A stretch of DNA of 64,000 bases from Gloeobacter kilaueensis JS1 (GCF_000484535.1 NC_022600.1:434001-498000); one strand, 5' to 3'; positions 43,601 through 51,399 are shown, numbered from the stretch's first letter. The notes: a model not told the origin generated them from the letters alone. Numbers and translations are program-made.

Positions 43601-44265
43601 GCGGCAGTGACGGGTTTATCCCTCAAACTATTGGTCACCTTCGCCTGCAGGTTGATCGGCAGATCGCGGCGGTCGAGTTTTTTGATGTTGAGGCTCAAGC
43701 CTGTGACGGCGAAGCGCTGGGGAGGCTGGACCGCCTCGTCGTCGATGCTCACCGTGCTGTCGAGGAGGCGCAGGCCCACCTGGGCCAGATCGAGCGGTTG
43801 CTCGCCCGCCACCGGACGCAGCGCAAAGTCCGAAAAATTCCAGCGGCCATCGCGGTAGCGCTTGAGGCTCAGCTCCGCCCCCTCAAGTTCGATCGCCTGC
43901 ACCTGGAGCCGCCGGGTCAAAAGCGGCCAGAGCGCCAGCTCGACGAAGGCACCCCGCGCCTCCAGGTCCGCCGGTCCATCGGAGGTGCCCAGGCGCAACT
44001 CGTCGGTGCGCAGCCCGATCGCACCGAACGTGCTCAACTCCAGGCGGCCCAGCAGCACCTCCCGCCCGGTCGAACGGGTGAGCACCTGCTGCAGGGGCTT
44101 GCGAAAGCTCTCACCATCGATAAAAAGCGGCAGCACCGCGAGAGCAGCGACGCCAGTCGCCGCCACCACCGCCGTGCCCACCAGCGTGCGCTGCATCCAC
44201 ACCGGGACCGCAAATCGAGAGGGAGGGGGCGATTTTTTATCGGGGGCGGGAACCGCTTCTGTCAT
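40645..44265 (-). CDS. Large AsmA/TamB-like envelope protein
   Basis: 1206 residues. A cytosolic N-terminus, one membrane helix (TLVGTAVVAATGVAALAVLP) and a very long periplasmic beta-rich region. The AsmA N-terminal pattern is STGREVLLGRLELSTFGAIG and YRDGRWNFSDFAL. Repetitive strand-turn units such as ADLSAFSNLASGRLGTLGGR recur, and the C-terminus has AsmA_2-like blocks (AEGRMSGSLG; VEGLSGSGSLLIQNGRLS). AsmA-clan proteins form hydrophobic grooves that bridge membranes and carry phospholipids to the outer membrane. Length and topology fit that role; the cargo is not known. Coupled to ubiA. Confidence 0.85.
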   Translation of the reverse strand: MTEAVPAPDKKSPPPSRFAVPVWMQRTLVGTAVVAATGVAALAVLPLFIDGESFRKPLQQVLTRSTGREVLLGRLELSTFGAIGLRTDELRLGTSDGPADLEARGAFVELALWPLLTRRLQVQAIELEGAELSLKRYRDGRWNFSDFALRPVAGEQPLDLAQVGLRLLDSTVSIDDEAVQPPQRFAVTGLSLNIKKLDRRDLPINLQAKVTNSLRDKPVTAALTLDGNLVLPEDGDWQKLSGKLRILAAKFRPRYLSAYTQQIPSLAGLTGVFDLNFDWQGQLGGQSRLAGTVGTRLLHWDWPAVFATTPWVVRRVNVQTALTIDGDSVRADQLHLTGENLDANLSGNIVRPAGPDPKPQLDVAVRSGFIDPYALRANLPLGLFSADLRNWLVQSKGAGRLRFADLRLRGAIDKLSTEGSLEFQNLKLINPRLRSPIDVLGGKVDFTESALQLVALRVGPAGAETTLNGTVNRTTDGLLSLKATGANADLSAFSNLASGRLGTLGGRANLDLTIDGTLDAPKLQGRAELLGASLQRDGWAQPLKNARGSLVFEPDKLTITGLQADLGDSSLNVEGVLNRYGTDSADPQIAITSDGLALKAAYSLLASDLFEGDFRRAFRSTFSSLAGTAAVDLKLAGSTTTGKLDLRGATIGLADLRTPLENAVGSVVLSERGTTIPQLRVSAAGSPLNLKGFVSRYGDMQLTGDGTLNFPAAVALLTPKGQGNIRASGSAPVSFSLGGSEARSLSATVDLSGLSDFVVGGTLALAPARRLTLSGTLSPSALALDSNSRLELEDIALAISGTIANVGRASQRYNLRLRSDSAVELTTLSRYVTPLGNLGIASGTPSPLEAQLVGSAPEVESTLQLSNVNLPGLLGGIADLSGPVSLSGNRVSTTGLTFRLGESNGRVSGSLSNPQDPALNFDLRLDRLNIDNLLTSALAGENNLKNLHGQGSLRIDAGVLSRLNFTDLSAQARLDRGIWNLSGLTVSLAEGRMSGSLGTNVRNAVPLFNGDIALRGTDVNQLATVFLGFGNQIAGSADLSINFQSQGSTPEAFVEGLSGSGSLLIQNGRLSTADLLGPLFGSTGNLAGSVRGFNTGRFDRFEGAFRIERGTATGDNFSYLTPNVQLRLGGNLQLTGDRSAALKGTGEFVRASAALLGQIRKASGGPEFFSFEVNGPIAQAASLRELRWVEATPATPSLPTGSTSTP

Positions 44266-44315
44266 GCCCGAGCGATCAGCTGCGAAAGTACCTCAGCCAG
44301 TTTACCAAGCTGCAG

Positions 44316-44921
44316 CTATTGCCGCTTGGCATCGAGGATGGTGCGGTTCTGGCTGTGGACGATCTGCACGCCGAGGCGGGCGGTGTCTTTGCTGGTGTCG
44401 ATGCCCTTGGCCATCGAGACGAAATCTTGAGCGGTGCCGCCCTGGCCGCTTGCCGCTGCCACAGGCACCAGCACATCGCCCTCGGGCTTGAAGACCGAAG
44501 CGTTGCCGGCGGTGGCAAAGTTCCAGCGCTCCCCCGCCGTGCCGGAGCCGACCGAGATGCCCAGAATCTGCTGGAAGTCGGTCTGCTCGCCCGCCGTATT
44601 GGGCGTGGCGGGGTTGCCCAGGTCGGTTTCGGCGGTGATGTAATCGGCGCTCTTGGGCGGAATCTTGGTCTGGCCCACGGCAGGCTGGCCGATCGTGACG
44701 TACTCGCCCGGATGCTTGAAGTTGTACTCCGCCTGGCCGTTGTTCATGTTGGAGAGCACCTGGGTCGCTTCGGTCGTGCGCGCCTTGTCGGTCTGACCAA
44801 TCAAGTTGGGAGCGGCGACAGCCGCCAGGATACCGATGATCACCACGACCACCAACAGTTCGATAAGTGTGAAGCCTGACGCCGTGCGCATCCAGTTGCG
44901 GCGCACCTGCCGATTCTCCAT
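44316..44921 (-). CDS. Type IV pilin-like protein (PilA/GspG type)
   Basis: 201 residues. A prepilin signal, leader ending ...MRTASG then FTLIELLVVVVIIGILAAVA, with Glu at +5 of the mature protein, cleaved and N-methylated by PilD. The C-terminal globular part includes short repeats of Gly/Thr and no cysteines, so it lacks the disulfide loop of classical pilins; it resembles cyanobacterial major/minor pilins of the 'GspH/PilA' kind. The start may be the ATG at 44921 or at 44891 (six-residue leader). Monocistronic-looking: 50 nt separate it from the AsmA-like gene downstream. No other pilus genes nearby. Confidence 0.92.
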   Translation of the reverse strand: MENRQVRRNWMRTASGFTLIELLVVVVIIGILAAVAAPNLIGQTDKARTTEATQVLSNMNNGQAEYNFKHPGEYVTIGQPAVGQTKIPPKSADYITAETDLGNPATPNTAGEQTDFQQILGISVGSGTAGERWNFATAGNASVFKPEGDVLVPVAAASGQGGTAQDFVSMAKGIDTSKDTARLGVQIVHSQNRTILDAKRQ

Positions 44922-45020
44922 GGCCTGTACCTTCCGGTGCCGAACGTAGCCAATCTAGCATCTAAAGTTCGCCTTTCCAGGCGAGTCGCTTGGGGGCACC
45001 CACGGGCACGGACAAAATTC

Positions 45021-45392
45021 TCAGTTCAAAAAGTAAGCTACAAATCTACTCAGGTGATCTTTGAGTTTTTCTTCACTATCTTCCTGGAGCCGTACATGCC
45101 CGAAAAAGATCGTGTCTTCTTGCTCGCAATCAAGAACCTCAAAATCGACATTGCCGGATTTCCAGAGGGTGATCTGGCCCAAATATCTTTCAGAGTCCAG
45201 GTTCAACCTTGCACTCGGATCGGGGGAAACGTCGCAGAAGGAGGTGGTTTCAAAGCTGACACCTGTAAGCCTTGAATTATAAAAAAATTTCTCTAATACT
45301 TGCTTGAGAACAGTAGCACTCAATTTGCTCTGACGTTTCTCTCCGCCACTTCGAGCGAAATCATCAAATGATAGAAAGTGTATATTATCCAT
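45021..45392 (-). CDS. TriTu-like immunity protein
   Basis: 123 residues. The C-terminal half (SARLNLDSERYLGQITLWKS then GNVDFEVLDCE ... LSRFVAYFL) has the alternating strand pattern (xYxGxITLWxSGxxDxEV) seen in TriTu immunity proteins, which bind and block TreTu toxins. The start ATG 45390-45392 is strongly supported by GGAGG five nt upstream, although the frame is open to 45524. It begins 20 nt after the toxin-domain gene on the same strand, the normal order for toxin-immunity pairs. Moderately AT-rich. Confidence 0.68.
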   Translation of the reverse strand: MDNIHFLSFDDFARSGGEKRQSKLSATVLKQVLEKFFYNSRLTGVSFETTSFCDVSPDPSARLNLDSERYLGQITLWKSGNVDFEVLDCEQEDTIFFGHVRLQEDSEEKLKDHLSRFVAYFLN

Positions 45393-45412
45393 CACTTCCT
45401 CCAAAGACCGTC

Positions 45413-45727
45413 TCAAGGTATCAATAACTGGATGCTTGATGCCTGCGGCATCTGCGGAACCGGTTGACCTTTGCGCTTTGCATTTCTTCCTTGGATTGTG
45501 TTCGGGCCAATAATCTTTGCCCATCCCTCCTGCGTTTTAACGATAGCTAGGTCTGGAACATCAAACTCCACATAAATACTCGTCTGCGATGGCTTGTGAA
45601 ACGAATTTGGACTGGCTGGAAAAGTAACGTGTGTGGTACCACTGTAGCTCTCCTGAACCGTGCCAGAAGAAAGCATCGCCTCATATTCCTTCCGACCCAT
45701 CCAGCGCCCTACTCGGACAGGTGGCAT
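45413..45727 (-). CDS. Orphan TreTu-like ADP-ribosyltransferase toxin domain
   Basis: 104 residues comprising nothing but a toxin-like domain: RVGRWMGRKEYEAMLSSGTV, then QESYSGTTHVTFPASPNSF, SIYVEFDVPD and GWAKIIGPNTIQGRNAKRKG. This sequence series matches the TreTu family, known as C-terminal tips of Rhs/polymorphic toxins that ADP-ribosylate EF-Tu. Here the domain starts with its own ATG and has no Rhs, PAAR, signal peptide or secretion gene attached. The likely immunity gene follows 20 nt later. It may be a displaced toxin-tip cassette or a stand-alone toxin-antitoxin-like unit. Confidence 0.72.
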   Translation of the reverse strand: MPPVRVGRWMGRKEYEAMLSSGTVQESYSGTTHVTFPASPNSFHKPSQTSIYVEFDVPDLAIVKTQEGWAKIIGPNTIQGRNAKRKGQPVPQMPQASSIQLLIP

Positions 45728-45856
45728 TATTCTTGGGCTATTTACAATAAATCAGTGTACGGCAAAGCGAACAACAGCAGCGTTTCTCAAAACCTGGAAG
45801 CGAGCCGGGCCAACCTGCGGTATACCTGGACCTGCAGTGAAGACAGTACCTGAAGG

Positions 45857-46411
45857 ATGCAGCGAATCGAGACCAGCCTGCCGGGTGTGTGCGTGATCGA
45901 GCCGAAGGTCTTCGGCGACGTGCGCGGCTACTTCTACGAGTCCTACCATCGCGAACGCTTCGCCCAGTTGGGCATCGGCGACCTGTTTGTGCAGGACAAC
46001 TGCTCCTACTCGCTCGGGGGTGTGCTGCGCGGCCTGCACTATCAGCTGCGTCATCCCCAGGCCAAACTCTGCCGGGTAGCGCAGGGGGAAGTCTTCGACG
46101 TGGCAGTCGATATCCGTAGAGGCTCGCCCACCTTCGGCCAGTGGACCGGGGTGATCCTCTCCGGCGAGAACAAGCGCCAGATCTATATTCCGTCCGGTTT
46201 TGCCCACGGTTTTGCCGTGATCTCGGAGTCGGCAGAATTTGTTTATAAGTGCAGCGATTTTTATCATCCCGAGGACGAACAGGGCATCGCCTGGAACGAT
46301 CCCCAGGTCGGGATCGCCTGGCCCCTGGCTGATCCCCGCCTCTCTGAAAAGGACAAAAAATACTTGTTTCTTGAGCAAACCGACCCGGCACTCCTGCCGG
46401 TCTACCGCTAG
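45857..46411 (+). CDS. rfbC: dTDP-4-dehydrorhamnose 3,5-epimerase
   Basis: 184 residues. A cupin-fold epimerase for dTDP-L-rhamnose synthesis: VIEPKVFGDVRGYFYESYH, the catalytic-base region GGVLRGLHYQ with its His, GEVFDVAVDIRRGSPTFGQW and IPSGFAHGFAVISESAEFVY with the conserved Asp/His/Tyr chemistry. AAGG lies directly before the ATG. The rfbA, rfbB and rfbD partners are not in the window. It stands at the left border of the polysaccharide region and probably supplies rhamnose to it. Confidence 0.95.
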   Translation: MQRIETSLPGVCVIEPKVFGDVRGYFYESYHRERFAQLGIGDLFVQDNCSYSLGGVLRGLHYQLRHPQAKLCRVAQGEVFDVAVDIRRGSPTFGQWTGVILSGENKRQIYIPSGFAHGFAVISESAEFVYKCSDFYHPEDEQGIAWNDPQVGIAWPLADPRLSEKDKKYLFLEQTDPALLPVYR

Positions 46412-46770
46412 ATACCCGGCGAAAACCCTCGCTTCAGCAGGCTATCTCAGACGCGGGGCTTAATACTAGACCCCAGTCTATATGCCTCTGTCAACTCGTT
46501 TAGGAATAAAGTACTAGTACCTGTCTGCCTGGCGACATTTATCCCCAAGGGCTGGGGATAAGACCCCCCTAGAATGGGGAGGTTTTAGAGCGATTTTTGG
46601 CCAGTGTCGGGGGTAGGGGAACCGCCTAAAAGTACTAATACCATCGTACCTAATTGCGGTTTCCCGCTGGACTTCTCTGATTCTGGCGCTCATGATGTTG
46701 AGGTCGGCAGAGATTTTATGTCGGCGCTGCGAAGATAATCCCCCCATCGACTCAGGTCTAGGTCAAAAAC
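46412..46770. repeat. Intergenic region with MITE-like hairpin flanked by short repeats
   Basis: About 360 bases with no gene. Near-identical 12-mers AGTACTAGTACC (46510-46521) and AGTACTAATACC (46631-46642) bracket a ~110-bp insert. The insert contains a perfect hairpin TTATCCCCA-AGGGC-TGGGGATAA (46539-46561) followed by a second C-run/G-run inverted pair to about 46584. This resembles a small non-autonomous insertion with duplicated target, but terminal inverted repeats are not clear. No T-tract follows the hairpin. Confidence 0.4.
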
Positions 46771-47178
46771 ATGCCCGGAAAGCGGAGTCATTACAAGCGC
46801 AGATTTGCGCCCCAATGTCCAGACTGCGAACTACAGGTTTACCGCCTCAACAGCACCAGGCACAGCATCTATATAGAAGGCGCAGAAGCGATTGCCAGAG
46901 CGCTGAGCATTCCTTATAAGCGGGCGCTGCTCATCGCAAGCCAGGGTCCGATCGTCGATCGCAACCAGTGGCTTGAAGAGTTTTATTGCCCGATGCATGG
47001 CCGCGTCTGGCTGCAGGTGGTCCGCGAGCGCTCGAGTGGTCAGATCCGTGCCCAACTGCCGGACGCGGCGCTCTGGAAGCGCAGCATCGGCACGCTCGAT
47101 CCGAACCATCCCAATCCTTCGGTCAGCGAATTTACCCTCAGCAACAGCCGCTCGCCCCAGCCCAACCTTTTGCATTAA
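46771..47178 (+). CDS. Hypothetical zinc-finger-like small protein
   Basis: 135 residues, basic, not assigned to a known function. Cys-x-x-Cys (QCPDCELQVY) near the N-terminus and a second Cys/His pair (FYCPMHGRVWLQV) around residue 72 could form one zinc site. Between them is RHSIYIEGAEAIARALSIPY. The Ser/Asn/Pro-rich C-terminus looks disordered. The pattern recalls uncharacterised cyanobacterial proteins with CPxC...CPxHG pairs. It lies between rfbC and the polysaccharide operon but has its own start and no overlap with either. Confidence 0.62.
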   Translation: MPGKRSHYKRRFAPQCPDCELQVYRLNSTRHSIYIEGAEAIARALSIPYKRALLIASQGPIVDRNQWLEEFYCPMHGRVWLQVVRERSSGQIRAQLPDAALWKRSIGTLDPNHPNPSVSEFTLSNSRSPQPNLLH

Positions 47179-47346
47179 CTTCACATTCGCGCCCTACAGA
47201 GTACTGGAAACTGAATACAGCCTGTGGCTTGTCATCGAGAAGCCGGATCAGATTGAACACCGTTTGAGTGCGCTGACCGGCTCCTGTGTAGGATCACTGT
47301 ATCGATTCACAGCCCCCGGACATTTCAGTTTTATTGGACTTTCAGA

Positions 47347-47382
47347 AAGCCGCTACTGGGATCGATCTCGGTAGCGGTTTTT
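47347..47382 (+). terminator. Intrinsic terminator/possible attenuator before the polysaccharide operon
   Basis: A stem of about ten pairs, AAGCCGCTAC (47347-47356) with GTAGCGGTTT (47371-47380), contains one G-T pair, a 14-nt loop and a run of five T (47378-47382). It ends about 80 nt before the WecG-type start. It can terminate the small upstream gene or, if the operon promoter lies further left, act as an attenuator for the operon. Confidence 0.65.
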
Positions 47383-47459
47383 GCGCGGGCTGGCTGCACC
47401 CAAATTTTGATTTTCCCCCTCGAATTTTCGAGTTTCTGCTTTTTTGGATTGAGGTTGCG

Positions 47460-48302
47460 ATGGATACCCTGTCCCGGATAAGGGATTTACAGCTGCAGTT
47501 GCCCCAACTGGAAGTTCACCTGCTGGGCCGCCGGATCACCTGTCTCACGATTCCTTCGGTGATCGAGGCATTGACGAGCGCCTGCGTGCAGGACCGGCAG
47601 CTGGCAGTCGCTTACTACAACGTACACAGCTTCAACCTGTCGATGCAGTTGCCCTGGTTCTATGAATTTTTGCAGAGCGTCGATATTGCCCTGTGCGACA
47701 GCATGGGCATGCTCGGGGCGATGCGCTACATGGGTCTGGCGCTGCCGACCGATTACCGCGTGTCCTATACGCTCTTGATGCCGCAACTGTTGAGTGCCTG
47801 CGAGCGTCTGGACTTCTCGGTGTATCTACTGGGCTCGCGGCCCGTACACCTCGATCGGGCGCTTGAGCAGGTGCGGGCCGAGTATCCCCGGCTGCGCGTC
47901 GCTGGTCATCATGGCTATTTCCAGATGGCGGACCCGCTGCAGAACGCGGTGGTCGTCGAGCAGATCAACCACTTCCAGCCCCAGGTGCTGGTGGTCGGCA
48001 TGGGCCAGCCCCTGCAGGAGCGCTGGCTCGCCGCCAACCGCTCGAAGTTGCTCGCCAACGTTCTGATGGCTGGCGGAGCAGCGATCGACCGGTTGGCGGG
48101 GGTGGTGCCCGATTGCCCGCCGATGCTCTCGAACGTTGGCCTGGAATGGCTCTACCGGCTTTTGCGCGAACCGAAGCGACTGTCGCTGCGCTATTTGCTC
48201 GGCAATCCGGCCTTTGCCCTGCAGCTGGCTCTGGCCCGTTCGCTTGCAAGCGCTTCTGAAACCCTCGAAGTCAAGACAACGGATCTCACCGTCCGCCCAT
48301 GA
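47460..48302 (+). CDS. WecG/TagA/CpsF-family glycosyltransferase
   Basis: 280 residues. Family blocks: YNVHSFNLSMQLPWFYEFLQ, then VDIALCDSMGMLGAMRYMG (the nucleotide-sugar region), FSVYLLGSRPVHLDRAL and VVGMGQPLQERWLAANR. GT26 enzymes transfer N-acetylmannosamine(uronic acid) or related sugars onto a lipid-linked GlcNAc in cell-wall or surface polysaccharides; a membrane-associated C-terminus is typical. ATG 47460 follows GAGG by 5 nt. First gene of the operon; ends with ATGA overlapping the next start. Confidence 0.92.
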   Translation: MDTLSRIRDLQLQLPQLEVHLLGRRITCLTIPSVIEALTSACVQDRQLAVAYYNVHSFNLSMQLPWFYEFLQSVDIALCDSMGMLGAMRYMGLALPTDYRVSYTLLMPQLLSACERLDFSVYLLGSRPVHLDRALEQVRAEYPRLRVAGHHGYFQMADPLQNAVVVEQINHFQPQVLVVGMGQPLQERWLAANRSKLLANVLMAGGAAIDRLAGVVPDCPPMLSNVGLEWLYRLLREPKRLSLRYLLGNPAFALQLALARSLASASETLEVKTTDLTVRP

Positions 48303-49384
48303 AGATCCTCCAGGCCATCTACCAGTTCAAGAGCGGCGGCGGTGCGCTCAAGGTGGCGGCGGATCTGGCGCTGGCAGGGCGCGCAGCGGGCCACGCGGTG
48401 AGCTTTCTTGCCCGCGACACGCCGGTGGCGACGGCGGCGGGCGCGGTGCGCTTTTTTACGGGCAACAAGCTCCGCGACTGGTGGCAGCTAACCCAGACCT
48501 GCCGCCGCGAGCACTACGACATCGTTCATGTCCACGACCGCTACTGTTCGCTGCTGGTCAGCCTGCTGCCTGTGGCACCGGCCTCGGTGCAGACCAATCA
48601 CATCGCCTACCACACCCACCGCCGGCTCACCCGCTTCGCGGACGTGGTGGTGGGCTGCTCTCTGGCGATGGACCGCCACCACGCCGAATTTTTTGGCCTG
48701 CCTCCGGAGCGGCGGGCGCTGATTCTCAACGGTGTCCAGTTTCGTGAGCCCAGTCTGGACGCGCTTGCTGCTCTGCGCGCCGCCCTGCCCCGCACATTTG
48801 CTGGCCGTCGGCTGTGCCTGACGGTGGCCCGCCTCGCCCCCCAGAAGGGCCACGTCTACCTGCTTGAAGCGATTGCCCGCCTGGACCCGGCACTGCGCGC
48901 AGGCTGGGGCTTTGTGTTCGCTGGGGACGGTGAGCTGATGGGCGAACTCACTGCCCAGGCAGAAAAACTGGGTATCGCCGCTGCTATCCACTTTCTTGGC
49001 CACACCGAGGCGGTGAGCGAGTGGCTCGCCCTCTCGGACGCCTTTGTCTTGCCCTCGCTGTTTGAGGGGCTGCCCCTGGCGCTATTGGAGGCGATGGCCG
49101 CCGAGCGCGCCTGTCTTGCCACCGCCATCGACGGCAATACCGAGGTGATCGAAGCGGAGCGCAACGGTTTGCTGTGCAGGGTAAAGGACGCCACTGACCT
49201 CAGCTGTCAGCTCGCCCGCCTGCTCAGCGACGCCCCCTTGCGCGAGAGGCTTGCCCGCCAGGCCCGCCTCGACTACTGCCGCCTGTGGACCTTCGAGCGC
49301 ACCTGGCAGCAGTACGAAGCGCTCTACTACCGACTGGCCAGGATCCCGCAACTGGAGCCTTCCCGTGTCAATCTCTCCCCTTGA
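48299..49384 (+). CDS. GT4-family glycosyltransferase
   Basis: 361 residues, GT-B fold. The acceptor half begins MKILQAIYQFKSGGGALKVA, with DIVHVHDRYCSLLVSLLPV. The donor half has LTVARLAPQKGHVYLLEAIA, FVFAGDGELMG and LPSLFEGLPLALLEAMAAER, whose E-x7-E pattern binds nucleotide-sugar. Retaining enzyme; the donor sugar is not predictable. Cytosolic face of the membrane. It overlaps wecG by 4 nt and the following GT2-Wza fusion by 20 nt. Confidence 0.93.
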   Translation: MKILQAIYQFKSGGGALKVAADLALAGRAAGHAVSFLARDTPVATAAGAVRFFTGNKLRDWWQLTQTCRREHYDIVHVHDRYCSLLVSLLPVAPASVQTNHIAYHTHRRLTRFADVVVGCSLAMDRHHAEFFGLPPERRALILNGVQFREPSLDALAALRAALPRTFAGRRLCLTVARLAPQKGHVYLLEAIARLDPALRAGWGFVFAGDGELMGELTAQAEKLGIAAAIHFLGHTEAVSEWLALSDAFVLPSLFEGLPLALLEAMAAERACLATAIDGNTEVIEAERNGLLCRVKDATDLSCQLARLLSDAPLRERLARQARLDYCRLWTFERTWQQYEALYYRLARIPQLEPSRVNLSP

Positions 49385-51374
49385 AAGGCCCACCTTCAGC
49401 GCCGTCATCCCCGCCTACAACATGGAAGCCTACATCGGCGACTGCCTGCGCTCGGTGCTCGCCCAGAGCGACGGCGACTTTGAGGCGATCGTCGTCGATG
49501 ACGGTTCTACCGACCGGACCGCCCAGATCGTCCGCGATTTTACCGACCCCCGGGTGCGGCTCATCCAGCGCCCCAACGGGGGTCTGGCCGCCGCCCGCAA
49601 CAGCGGTGTCGCTGCTGCCGCAGGCCGCTTCGTCGCTTTTTTAGACGCCGACGATCGCTGGTGCAGGGGCAAGCTCGCTGCCCACCGCCGGGTACTGGAG
49701 TCCCAGCCCGGAGTGAGCGTCAGCTACGACTGGTCGGCGTTTATCGACAAAGAAGGCAGGCGCACCGGCCTCACGATGAGCCAGGCGCGCCTCACAATCA
49801 CCTGCGAGGCGCTGCTGCTCAAAAACTATCTGGGCAACGGCAGCACCGCCGTCGTCCGCCGCGAGGTGCTCGAAGCGGTCGGCGGCTTCGACGAAAAGCT
49901 GCGCCGCTACGTCGATCACGAACTGTGGGTGCGCCTGGCGGTAGCGGGCCATCGCTTTCAGCTCATCCCCGAGGTGCTTACCGAGTACCGCGTCCACCCG
50001 GCCAGCTTTACCGCCGACAGCGAGCGGATGCTTAGGGGACTGGAGGCGTTTCTCGAAAAAATTGCCACCTACAGCCCCGAGAGCGTGCGCACCCTCGCTC
50101 CCCTCGCCCGCGCCTGCACCCGCCGCTGGATGGCCCGCGCCGCCTTTGTCGCCGGCAACTATCCGGAAGCCCGCCGCCACGCCCGCGCCGCCCTGCTCCT
50201 AGCGCCTTCGGTGCTCTGGCGCGACCGGCGCGCTGCGATCACCTTCGCGGCGATTCTCGCCCAGACTGCCATGCCAAAATCGCTCTTCAACTGGTCTTTT
50301 AATCGCCTGCGTACCGGGCTGGGTGCCTCGCTGCTGCTGGCGGCGCTGCTCGCACCAGCAAGCCAGGCCCAGCAGGCCGTCTCCGCCGCCCCTGCCACCG
50401 TCGAGCTGTCGGTCGAAAAGAACGACGATGCCTACCTGCTCGGTCCCGGCGACCGCCTCAAGATCGCGGTCTACAGCTACGACGACATGTCGGGGGAGCA
50501 GACGATTTTGCCCGATGGCCGGATCAACCTGCCCCTGGCCGGGGCGATCACCGTCGCCAATCTTTCGCTCGAAGATGCGACAGCAAAGATCACCGAGCGA
50601 CTGGTGCCCTACATCAACCGGCCCCAGGTGGCGCTCTCGGTGGTCACTCCCCGCTCGCTTCGGGTGAGCGTCGTCGGCGAGGTGAACCAGCCTGGACCGC
50701 AGCTTCTCTCGCTGCAGGGAACGCTCAACAACTTCAACAACCCGAACATGACCGCTCCCACTGCGGCGACGACGGTGCTCACCATGAGTCGAGCACTGGT
50801 GGCCGCCAAGGGGATCACCCAGAAAGCGGATCTGAGCAACATCGAGCTGCACCGCCACCGCAGCGACGGCAGCGTGCGGGTGACCCGCTACGACCTCTGG
50901 CAGACGCTGATGGGCAAGGCGGATTTCGTCGATCCGGTTCTCCAGGACGGCGACACGGTCGTGGTGAGCAAGTTGCCCGCCGGCAGCGATCAAAAACCAC
51001 TCGTCTCGCTGCGCAGCAGCATCGCCGCCGACCGTATCTCGATCGCCGTGGGCGGCGAGGTGCGCAATCCGGGCGAGGTGCGCATCGCCGCCAGCCAGTC
51101 GGCCCTCGACGCGATCGCCAACGCTGGCGGTGCCACCGACGCCGCCGATCTCTCGGCGGTCACCCTGCTCAGACAGCAGGACGGCCAGATGCAGAGCCAG
51201 GTGCTCAACCTCGACGCCGCCCGCCAGGGCAACAGCGAACAAAACCCGATCTTGATGGCTGGCGACAGCCTGATCGTGCCACGCTCCGGCTGGCGCAACT
51301 TCCTCGATACTTTCGGGCGCATCCTCTCGCCCCTCAACGGGCTGACCAACCTGCTCTTTTTCTTTAGACACTAA
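49365..51374 (+). CDS. GT2 glycosyltransferase fused in frame to a Wza-type polysaccharide export protein
   Basis: 669 residues in one uninterrupted frame. Residues ~8-290 are a GT2 (GT-A) transferase: FSAVIPAYNMEAYIGDCLRS, DDGSTDRTAQIV, FLDADDRW (the DxD motif) and VGGFDEKLRRYVDHELWVRL. A hydrophobic segment resembling a signal peptide (LGASLLLAALLAPASQAQQ) lies at about 318-337. Residues ~350-669 are an outer-membrane-type polysaccharide export protein: YLLGPGDRLKIAVYSYDD and DGRINLPLAG, then SLBB-like repeats (VVGEVNQPGPQLL; VGGEVRNPGEVRI). The start is GTG 49365 with GGAG seven nt upstream. An internal ATG at 50271 could yield a separate secreted export protein. These functions are normally separate proteins. 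Confidence 0.85.
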   Translation: MSISPLERPTFSAVIPAYNMEAYIGDCLRSVLAQSDGDFEAIVVDDGSTDRTAQIVRDFTDPRVRLIQRPNGGLAAARNSGVAAAAGRFVAFLDADDRWCRGKLAAHRRVLESQPGVSVSYDWSAFIDKEGRRTGLTMSQARLTITCEALLLKNYLGNGSTAVVRREVLEAVGGFDEKLRRYVDHELWVRLAVAGHRFQLIPEVLTEYRVHPASFTADSERMLRGLEAFLEKIATYSPESVRTLAPLARACTRRWMARAAFVAGNYPEARRHARAALLLAPSVLWRDRRAAITFAAILAQTAMPKSLFNWSFNRLRTGLGASLLLAALLAPASQAQQAVSAAPATVELSVEKNDDAYLLGPGDRLKIAVYSYDDMSGEQTILPDGRINLPLAGAITVANLSLEDATAKITERLVPYINRPQVALSVVTPRSLRVSVVGEVNQPGPQLLSLQGTLNNFNNPNMTAPTAATTVLTMSRALVAAKGITQKADLSNIELHRHRSDGSVRVTRYDLWQTLMGKADFVDPVLQDGDTVVVSKLPAGSDQKPLVSLRSSIAADRISIAVGGEVRNPGEVRIAASQSALDAIANAGGATDAADLSAVTLLRQQDGQMQSQVLNLDAARQGNSEQNPILMAGDSLIVPRSGWRNFLDTFGRILSPLNGLTNLLFFFRH

Positions 51375-51399
51375 GCCCTCCGCCAACAGGACCACCGCC

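Noticed and set aside
44302..44961. Second minus-strand frame across the pilin gene
   Set aside because: It overlaps the pilin in another frame; the pilin frame has the full prepilin signature.
46539..46561. Perfect hairpin as rfbC terminator
   Set aside because: No T-run follows it and it lies about 130 nt from the rfbC stop inside a repeat-flanked segment.
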